This document shows positions 16,350 to 21,746 of a stretch of 38,094 bases of DNA, piece after piece (the first letter of the stretch is position 1; every line of letters starts with the position of its first letter). The notes under the pieces were generated by a model that was given only the letters and a program-made list of their open reading frames with translations, was not told the origin of the DNA and ran no database searches. The stretch lies in contig NZ_RFFG01000079.1 of NCBI RefSeq assembly GCF_003696215.1, forward strand, positions 1 through 38,094, in the 5' to 3' direction. This stretch comes from Actinomadura harenae. Its GTDB lineage: Bacteria; Actinomycetota; Actinomycetes; Streptosporangiales; Streptosporangiaceae. The position numbers and the translations under genes are program-made.

Positions 16350-17170
16350 GAACCGGTGAGATCGTCGCCACGGCCGCGTCGTCGCGTCGCGGCGTCGGCG
16401 CGTTCAACGTCGTTCACCTGGAACACGCCACCGCCATCGCGCGCGGCGCGGAGGCCGCGGGCGCGCCCGTGATCCTCCAGATCAGCGAGAACTGCGTGCG
16501 CTATCACGGCGCGGTGGAGCCGATCCTGGCCGGGGCGCTCGCGGTCGCGCGGGCCGCCGAGGTGCCCGTGGCCGTCCACCTCGATCACGCGACGTCGGCG
16601 GATCTCGTGCGTGAGGCGGTGATGCTCGGCGTCGGGTCGGTGATGTACGACGCGTCCACGCTGCCCTATGAGGAGAACGTGGCCGAGACCGCAGGGGTCG
16701 TCGGCTGGTGCCACGAACGCGGCGTGTGGGTGGAGGCGGAGCTCGGCGAGGTCGGCGGGAAGGACGGCGTGCACGCGCCGGGCGCCCGGACGAAGCCGTC
16801 CGAGGCCGTCGTCTACACCGAGGCGACCGGGGTGGACGCCCTGGCCGTCGCGGTGGGGAGCTCGCACGCCATGCTGACCCGGGACGCCGTCCTCGACCTC
16901 GACCTGATCGGTGAGCTGCGCGAGGCGGTGCCGGTCCCGCTCGTCCTGCACGGATCGTCCGGGGTGCCGGACGCGACCCTGACCGCCGCCGTCGAAAGGG
17001 GCATGACCAAGATCAATATCGCGACCCAGCTCAACAAGATCTACACGGGAGGGCTGCGCCGCCTCCTCGACGCGAACCCGGCCATGGTCGACCCCCGCAA
17101 GTACGCCGGACCGGCCAGGGACGCCGTTGCGACCGAGGTCACACGCCTGCTCGGCGTCCTCCACGCCTAA
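16337..17170 (+). CDS. Class II fructose/tagatose-bisphosphate aldolase
   Basis: This zinc-dependent aldolase of 277 residues matches the GatY/KbaY/FbaA family. VGAFNVVHLEHATAIARGAE is the N-terminal signature. AVHLDHATSADLV holds the catalytic Asp and first zinc His. VEAELGEVGGKDG, the zinc His in VGSSHAM and LHGSSGVPD follow, and GMTKINIATQLN is the phosphate-binding segment. The short length and operon partners favour tagatose-1,6-bisphosphate, giving DHAP and glyceraldehyde-3-phosphate. Fructose-1,6-bisphosphate remains possible. The start overlaps the kinase gene by 13 nt. Confidence 0.9.
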   Translation: MPLVGTGEIVATAASSRRGVGAFNVVHLEHATAIARGAEAAGAPVILQISENCVRYHGAVEPILAGALAVARAAEVPVAVHLDHATSADLVREAVMLGVGSVMYDASTLPYEENVAETAGVVGWCHERGVWVEAELGEVGGKDGVHAPGARTKPSEAVVYTEATGVDALAVAVGSSHAMLTRDAVLDLDLIGELREAVPVPLVLHGSSGVPDATLTAAVERGMTKINIATQLNKIYTGGLRRLLDANPAMVDPRKYAGPARDAVATEVTRLLGVLHA

Positions 17171-17255
17171 GGCGGCTACGCTCCGTGACCAATCCGGTCG
17201 CGATTCCCCCGGCCGCGCCTTCCAGGGCGGCCCGCATACACGGTTCTGGGCGGCC

Positions 17256-17282
17256 GGGCCCGGGCCGTCCTGGACCGGGCCC
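17256..17282 (+). terminator. Hairpin after the aldolase gene
   Basis: GGGCCCGG (17256-17263) pairs perfectly with CCGGGCCC (17275-17282) around an 11-nt loop. It lies 86 bp beyond the aldolase stop and before rimJ, where an amino-sugar operon terminator is expected. There is no U-tract. Confidence 0.4.
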
Positions 17283-17341
17283 ACGACCGAATCGAATCGT
17301 CGGGGACAATTGATGGCGTCCGAACCGTCGTCCGGGGAATC

Positions 17342-17983
17342 ATGGGAGCCGTGGAACGGATGCGTGGATGGCCGGTCACCTTGAGCGAAGGCCCGGTCGG
17401 GCTGCGGCCGCTTCGGCATCGTGACGCGGCCGTATGGCGTGACCTGCGGGTTCGCAACGCCGACTGGCTGCGGCCCTGGGAGCCGACCAACCCGGAGACG
17501 CCGCTGTTCCGCACCGGGCTCGGCCCCTACGTGAGCATGGTCCACACCATGCGGCGCGAGGCGCGGCAGGGCCTCGCGCTGCCCTGGGTCGTCACCTACG
17601 AAGGGAACTTCGTCGGCCAGCTCACGATCGGCGCGATCGTCTGGGGATCGGCGCGTTCCGCGCAGATCGGCTACTGGGTCGACAAGCAGGTCGCCGGACG
17701 CGGTGTCATTCCGACCGCCGTCGCGCTCGCCGTCGACCACTGTTTCTTCACCGTCGGGCTGCACCGGGTGGAGGCCAATATTCGGCCGGAGAACACCGCG
17801 AGCCGACGTGTCGTCGAAAAGCTCGGATTCCGGGAAGAGGGAATTCGCCGCCGCCAACTGCACATCGACGGCGCCTGGCGTGATCACCTCTGCTACGCGC
17901 TGACCGTCGAGGACGTGCCGGGCGGCCTGCGGGCCCGCTGGCTGGCCACCGCCAAGCAGGCATTTCCCCGCTCCCCGTCCTGA
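17342..17983 (+). CDS. rimJ: GNAT N-acetyltransferase, RimJ-like
   Basis: This is a RimJ/RimL-type GNAT of 213 residues. VGLRPLRHRDAAVWRDLR starts the domain and WLRPWEPTNPE is the conserved substrate-side segment. AQIGYWVDKQVAGRGVIPTAVALAVDHCFF carries the acetyl-CoA loop, and VEANIRPENTASRRVVEKLGFREEG is the classic C-terminal motif. The family acetylates protein N-termini. Its position between the glp/moaC/mogA block and sepX matches the conserved actinobacterial order, now split by the amino-sugar locus. The ATG at 17342 is used; an in-frame ATG at 17360 is also possible. Confidence 0.88.
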   Translation: MGAVERMRGWPVTLSEGPVGLRPLRHRDAAVWRDLRVRNADWLRPWEPTNPETPLFRTGLGPYVSMVHTMRREARQGLALPWVVTYEGNFVGQLTIGAIVWGSARSAQIGYWVDKQVAGRGVIPTAVALAVDHCFFTVGLHRVEANIRPENTASRRVVEKLGFREEGIRRRQLHIDGAWRDHLCYALTVEDVPGGLRARWLATAKQAFPRSPS

Positions 17984-18063
17984 CCTGACCCAGGGGAGAC
18001 ATTCGCGCGGACCCCTCCCGTAAGAATCCTCCGGAAGAGAAGGCCTGGCAAACAGAGAGTAAC

Positions 18064-18081
18064 CGCGAGATCGATCTCGCG
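18064..18081. promoter_or_regulatory. 18-bp perfect palindrome upstream of sepX
   Basis: CGCGAGATCGATCTCGCG is self-complementary over all 18 bases with no loop. It lies about 80 bp after the rimJ stop and 145 bp before sepX. Such a loop-less palindrome suits a dimeric DNA-binding protein better than a terminator. The regulator is unknown. Confidence 0.45.
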
Positions 18082-18225
18082 ACACACCGCCCCTAATACT
18101 CGTCAACCTCTGACACCGACTCGTACCGTGCGTGGCGTGACCCTGTTCCCAATGCACGTGCGCGCGCCGAAAGACGGCTCGTCGTCCCGCCGTGCCCGGG
18201 AACGGCTCCATCCGGTGGTGATCCG

Positions 18226-18918
18226 GTGAGCAGCACCTTCCTCTATCTCGCCATCGTCGCGGTCTGGGCCGTGGTCCTCGTCCCCATGTGGCTCCGCCGC
18301 GACGGCGAGGCGACGGGCATGCCCCGCCGCCTCCTCCACAAGCGCCCGGACGAGGACGGCGCCGACCTCGACGGCCATGACCACGTCGACGAGCACGAGC
18401 ACCCGGTCGAGCCCCGCCTGCCGGGGATCGAGGCCGATGTCGAGGTCGAGCACGAGATCGACGCCGTGGACGAGCCCCGACTCGAGGACGAGGCGTCCGT
18501 CCAGCGGCGTCCCGGACGCGCCGCCGTGATCGCCCGCCGACGCCGCCGGACGGTCGGGCTCATCCTGCTCGTCCTCACGACCGTCGTCGTGGCCGCCGTG
18601 GGCGTCGCGCCCTGGTGGATCACCGCGCCGCCCGTCCTGCTCCTGGCGGGCCACCTCACCCTGCTCCGCGTCGCCGTCCAGATGGACCAGGCGCGCGCCC
18701 ACGAGGAGGCCGAGGCCGCCCGCGTCCTCGCCGAGACCGAGCAGGCCGAAGCCGAGCCGGCCGCCACCGCCGAGCCGGAGACCCCGGAAGCGGCGCCCCT
18801 CGAACCGTCCGCCGAGGTGCTGGAGTTCGTCGGCCGTCCCGAGGACGAGGTCTTCGACCAGTACGCCGACGACGCCCCCGCCACCACCACCGAAGACCGC
18901 CGCGCCGTCGGCGAGTGA
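18226..18918 (+). CDS. sepX: Divisome membrane protein SepX / gephyrin-like receptor GlpR
   Basis: This 230-residue protein opens SSTFLYLAIVAVWAVVLVPMWLRRDGEATG, an N-terminal membrane segment followed by a basic stretch. A long acidic His/Glu/Asp-rich cytosolic part follows. Two closely spaced membrane segments (about residues 105-145, LILLVLTTVVVAAVGVAPWWI and PVLLLAGHLTLLRVAV) come next, then an Ala/Glu-rich helical tail. The layout and the galU-glp-rimJ neighbourhood match GlpR of Corynebacterium, the receptor for gephyrin-like Glp, and SepX of Streptomyces, which stabilises division septa. GTG start at 18226, with GGTGGTGAT upstream. The two-partner system with glp is inference from synteny. 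Confidence 0.82.
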   Translation: MSSTFLYLAIVAVWAVVLVPMWLRRDGEATGMPRRLLHKRPDEDGADLDGHDHVDEHEHPVEPRLPGIEADVEVEHEIDAVDEPRLEDEASVQRRPGRAAVIARRRRRTVGLILLVLTTVVVAAVGVAPWWITAPPVLLLAGHLTLLRVAVQMDQARAHEEAEAARVLAETEQAEAEPAATAEPETPEAAPLEPSAEVLEFVGRPEDEVFDQYADDAPATTTEDRRAVGE

Positions 18919-19040
18919 CCCCCACCCCCGTCCAGCCCCCGGTCCCTTCCTCCGCCGATGTCGAGTCCTGCGCGCGGTCGGAGGGCGCGGTTAGTGGCGC
19001 GCGAAGCACTGCCAAAGTGCGCTAACCTAGTCACGTCCGC

Positions 19041-19114
19041 GGGGCTGTAGCGCAGTCCGGTAGCGCACCTCGTTCGCATCGAGGGGGTCAGGGGTTCAAA
19101 TCCCCTCAGCTCCA
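19041..19114 (+). tRNA. tRNA-Ala (anticodon CGC)
   Basis: The cloverleaf folds completely. The acceptor stem pairs GGGGCTG (19041-19047) with CAGCTCC (19107-19113), with discriminator A at 19114. The D stem is GCGC/GCGC. The anticodon stem CCTCG/CGAGG encloses loop TTCGCAT, so the anticodon is CGC (19075-19077), reading GCG. The T arm is AGGGG-TTCAAAT-CCCCT. The G3:U70 pair, the alanine identity element, is present. The genome encodes CC but not the final A of CCA. The strong hairpin 16 bp downstream is its terminator. Confidence 0.97.
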
Positions 19115-19129
19115 CCGCGTGATAGCAGG

Positions 19130-19169
19130 TCAAGGGCCTGATCGGGAGAGATCCCGATCAGGCCCTTGA
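19130..19169 (+). terminator. Strong hairpin terminator after tRNA-Ala
   Basis: An 18-bp perfect stem pairs TCAAGGGCCTGATCGGGA (19130-19147) with its complement (19152-19169) around a GAGA tetraloop. A short T-rich stretch (CGTTTGT) follows. It is the most stable hairpin that I see in the window. Confidence 0.88.
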
Positions 19170-19345
19170 TCGTTTGTCGCCCAGTTGTCATCGGGACCGA
19201 GAAGGACCGGTTGGCGCTGAGAAGCATGTCGCAACCCTGCTCTAGGCCCCAGGCGGTTCCAGGCGTCACCGACGCATGCAGCGAAGCTCGCCCCAACGGG
19301 TGGGCTTGCCATGGTGTGCACCGACCTACTCCCCGCGGCATGGGA

Positions 19346-19504
19346 CCACGCGTCGGGGTAGGGCGCGTACGCCTGGAGGGCGTCCCGCTCGACTACGACG
19401 GCCTTGCCGCCTGGCTTCACGCCCACCCGTACGAGGGGATCGTCTGGCATCACCCGGACGGGCGGCTGGCCAAGCTCAAGCGCCGCGACATGCCTCAGCC
19501 CTAG
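19346..19504 (+). pseudogene. C-terminal relic of a ligase-like nucleotidyltransferase
   Basis: The last ~50 codons of this frame read LEGVPLDYDGLAAWLHAHPYEGIVWHHPDGRLAKLKRR, then DMPQP and a stop. The EGIVWHHPDG and LAKLKRR segments look like motifs IV and V of RNA/DNA-ligase-type nucleotidyltransferases. The lysine motif I (KxDG) and everything N-terminal are missing: the frame upstream to 19166 has no recognisable domain and lies against the tRNA terminator. I read this as a decayed gene end left beside a tRNA integration hotspot. It could instead be a short expressed peptide, but no ribosome site is visible. Confidence 0.55.
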
Positions 19505-19620
19505 CCCACGACGGCATGGTGATTCGGCAGGGTCGTTGACCTACGACCGGCGCCGGGAGGTCACCTCCGTGTGGCTGGGCGGTTCATGGGGTGGTCGTCC
19601 GGGTTGGCGGGGATAGTGGG

Positions 19621-20337
19621 GTGGTGGGCGAATCTGGTGGAGAAGACTGGGCGATTGGGACGTTTCTGGCGGGGTTGAAGGCGTCGCTCCGGAGTGAGCT
19701 GTTGGCGATCGCTCCTGCGCAGCGGGTGCGGGCCGGGCAGACGTTGATGGTGCAGGGGGCGTTCACCGATCAGGTGCTGGCGCTGAGGGCGCGGGGTAGT
19801 CGGTCGCCGGCGTGTGTGAAGGTCATCGGGGGGCTGGAGAACGGCGCCGAGGTGCTGTTCGGGATCAGGGTCAGCGGGGACCTGGTGGGCGAGCTTGCGG
19901 CGATTCGTGACACGGGACGGTCCGCGACCGTGGTCGCGTGCACGGACGGGGCGGTTCACCGGCTGCCGAAGGAGCGGTTCCTGGGGTTCCTCGACCGCAA
20001 TCCCGAGGCGTGGAGGCTTCTCGCGGCGATGCTCGGCGACCGGCTCGACTGGGCCAACCAGCGGCGTCTGGACTTCACGGGCTACCCGGTCGACCGGCGG
20101 CTGGCGCGGGTCGTCGTCCAGCTCGCCGGACGGCACGGGCATCCGGTCGAGGGCGGTGTCGACCTCGGGGTGGCGCTCACTCAGGAGGAGCTGGGGAAGC
20201 TGGTCGGCGCCGCGAAGGAGTCGGCCGTCAAGGCCGTCCGGGAGTTGCGCGACGCCGGGTGGATCAGGACGGGCTACCGGCGGATCATCGTGGCCGATCT
20301 CGAGGGGCTGACGGAGTTCGCGATGGTCAGCCGCTGA
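19621..20337 (+). CDS. Crp/Fnr-family regulator with intact cyclic-nucleotide pocket
   Basis: An N-terminal cNMP-binding beta-roll is followed by a C-terminal winged helix. The phosphate-binding cassette is visible as GELAAI (residues 90-95) and GRSATVVA (99-106), giving the Glu and the Arg-Ser pair that grip the cyclic phosphate. The recognition region is TQEELGKLVGAAKESAVKAVRELRDAGWI. The stretch GSRSPACVKVIGG in the roll is longer than usual. The start is uncertain: GTG at 19621 or 19624 gives about 238 residues, and one at 19591 adds ten more. Its end overlaps the PycTM-like gene tail-to-tail by 11 nt, and it lies beside a cyclase-like gene, so a locally made cyclic nucleotide may be its ligand. 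Confidence 0.82.
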   Translation: MVGESGGEDWAIGTFLAGLKASLRSELLAIAPAQRVRAGQTLMVQGAFTDQVLALRARGSRSPACVKVIGGLENGAEVLFGIRVSGDLVGELAAIRDTGRSATVVACTDGAVHRLPKERFLGFLDRNPEAWRLLAAMLGDRLDWANQRRLDFTGYPVDRRLARVVVQLAGRHGHPVEGGVDLGVALTQEELGKLVGAAKESAVKAVRELRDAGWIRTGYRRIIVADLEGLTEFAMVSR

Positions 20338-20788
20338 TCGTCCAGGCGAGGTGGGTGACGGCGAGGAACGCCGACGCGGTCGTCCAGGGGATCGCCCGGA
20401 TCACGTGACGGTGCTTCCGTTCGGCGACGCGCGCGAGGATCCTGGCCATCGCCCAGGCCTCGTCGCGCTGGGCGGCGGCGTCGGGGGGAAGGGTTCGAGT
20501 GATTCCCATGATGCCGAACGCGCTGGTCGTGGGGTCGCCGTCGAGGCGCGGGCGGAGCGCCTGGGCGAGGTGGAGGCCCGCGCCGAGGAACGCGGCCAGG
20601 TAGAGGACGGCGGGGATCGTGGACGCGCCGCCGGTGCTCAGCATCGCTCCCGCGGAGCCGGCGAGCACGGCGGACAGGACGGAGACCTTGGCGTCGGCGT
20701 GCTGGAGGTAGGTCTGGAAGGTTCCGACCGCGGTCAGGGCGACCATCGCGTCGTGGGCGGGGCTGTGGGCGACGGATCCGGAATCCAT
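20327..20788 (-). CDS. PycTM-like (DUF5706-type) small membrane protein
   Basis: The 153-residue protein has YLQHADAKVSVLSAVLAGSAG, matching the ADxKxSxLL entry to the first membrane helix of Pycsar effector (PycTM/DUF5706) proteins. Membrane segments fall at about 36-53, 57-77 and 133-150. Between the last two lies a soluble helix with QRDEAWAMARILARVAERKHRHV, equivalent to the family's conserved Lys-Tyr/His region. PycTM proteins are activated by cCMP or cUMP and damage the membrane during phage infection. The gene is divergent from a cyclase-like gene 190 bp away, whereas known Pycsar pairs are co-directional. ATG at 20788 with GGGGGAG upstream. The family call is by eye and moderately sure. 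Confidence 0.65.
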   Translation of the reverse strand: MDSGSVAHSPAHDAMVALTAVGTFQTYLQHADAKVSVLSAVLAGSAGAMLSTGGASTIPAVLYLAAFLGAGLHLAQALRPRLDGDPTTSAFGIMGITRTLPPDAAAQRDEAWAMARILARVAERKHRHVIRAIPWTTASAFLAVTHLAWTISG

Positions 20789-20848
20789 GGGCTCCCCCGG
20801 GTTTCGTATCTTTGCTCGCTGTCAGTCAACCAGTGAGGACGCCCCGGG

Positions 20849-20868
20849 ATTTGGTACTAATGCCAAAT
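20849..20868. promoter_or_regulatory. Dyad in the divergent PycTM/cyclase promoter region
   Basis: ATTTGG (20849-20854) and CCAAAT (20863-20868) form an inverted repeat with an 8-bp spacer in an AT-richer patch. It lies between the divergent genes and is well placed to control both. On the minus strand a TTGACT -35-like hexamer follows it toward the PycTM gene. Confidence 0.45.
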
Positions 20869-20977
20869 GAGGGAGTGGCGTAGACGACTTCCATGAAACA
20901 GGTATTTCTACTTCTTCTCCCCGGGGCCGGCGTGTAAGGATCTCGTCTCCAGATCCCAACGCGCCAAGGGGACAGCG

Positions 20978-21742
20978 GTGGTAAGGGAATTCGAGCGGCG
21001 TCCGATGATCTCCGTCGACGCCACAGGGTACGGAAGCGGCGACGACCAGCGGCAGTCGGAGGTCCAGGCGGGGCTTCTGGACGTCCTGGACCGGGCGGCG
21101 GCCTCGGCCGGACTCGACCGGGACGGCTGGGAACGGCAGGGCGCGGGCGACGGCGAGTTCTCGGTCCTGCTCCCGGGGACCGACGAGGGGCGCCTGGTCG
21201 GGGACTTCCCCCGCCATCTCGCGGCCTTCCTGAGCAGGCGCAACGGGGACGCGCCGTGGGAGAACCGGCTCCGGCTCCGGCTGGCCGTCCACTACGGCAC
21301 GGCCATCGCCGACGTGAACGGGCGCAGCGGCGCCGGCCCGGTCGATGTCGCCCGGCTCTGTGACAGTCCTCCGCTGCGCACGGCGCTCAAGGAGTCCAGG
21401 GCCGATCTGGCGGTCATGGTGTCCGACCGCATGTTCACCGACATCGTCCGCAACGGTCATGCGCTCTCCGTCGCCCCCGAGGATTTCCGGGAAGTGCAGG
21501 TCAAAGTCAAAGAGTTCAGTGAGCGCGCCTGGCTTTGGATACCGCGCGGCCGCGACGTCCACTCCCTGACTCTCGCGATTCCCGCGGATGCGACGCCGAC
21601 ATCGCCGGCGGCGAATGGGGGCGAGCGGTCCGAAGCGAGTGCGAAAGGGGACGCGTCGTCCACGGAGCGGCCCGCTTCGGTGCACAACGAGTTCCACGAG
21701 CGGGTGAACGCCAGGGGTGCCAACTTCGGCTTCCGGGGCTGA
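20978..21742 (+). CDS. Class III nucleotidyl cyclase-like protein with C-terminal GANFGF motif
   Basis: Residues 10-190 follow the layout of a class III nucleotide cyclase. SVDATGYGS (Asp14) occupies the place of the first metal Asp. QGAGDGEFSVLL (Asp58) matches the GDG hairpin with the second. LRLRLAVHYGTAIADVNGRSG, DVARLCDSPPLR and LAVMVSDRMFTDIV follow, as in cyclases. The usual Asn of the NxxxR transition-state site appears as Asp in DVARL, so activity and nucleotide choice are open. A disordered linker leads to a C-terminal motif (237-252) shared with the next protein. GTG start at 20978 with AAGGGGA upstream. First gene of a four-gene operon. The product could be a cyclic nucleotide read by the Crp or PycTM neighbours, or the fold may be only a sensor. 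Confidence 0.7.
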   Translation: MVREFERRPMISVDATGYGSGDDQRQSEVQAGLLDVLDRAAASAGLDRDGWERQGAGDGEFSVLLPGTDEGRLVGDFPRHLAAFLSRRNGDAPWENRLRLRLAVHYGTAIADVNGRSGAGPVDVARLCDSPPLRTALKESRADLAVMVSDRMFTDIVRNGHALSVAPEDFREVQVKVKEFSERAWLWIPRGRDVHSLTLAIPADATPTSPAANGGERSEASAKGDASSTERPASVHNEFHERVNARGANFGFRG

Positions 21743-21746
21743 GCCC

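Noticed and set aside
15224..18211. A 995-codon minus-strand frame across nagA, the kinase, the aldolase and rimJ
   Set aside because: It is antisense to four well-supported genes and has no domain or start signal.
19041..19114. An integrated element with a duplicated tRNA 3' end (attL/attR)
   Set aside because: No second copy of the tRNA 3' end and no integrase gene are visible in the window.
20327..21742. A standard Pycsar operon
   Set aside because: The PycTM-like and cyclase-like genes are divergent, the family matches are by eye, and the cyclase is coupled to other genes. I report it as Pycsar-like only.
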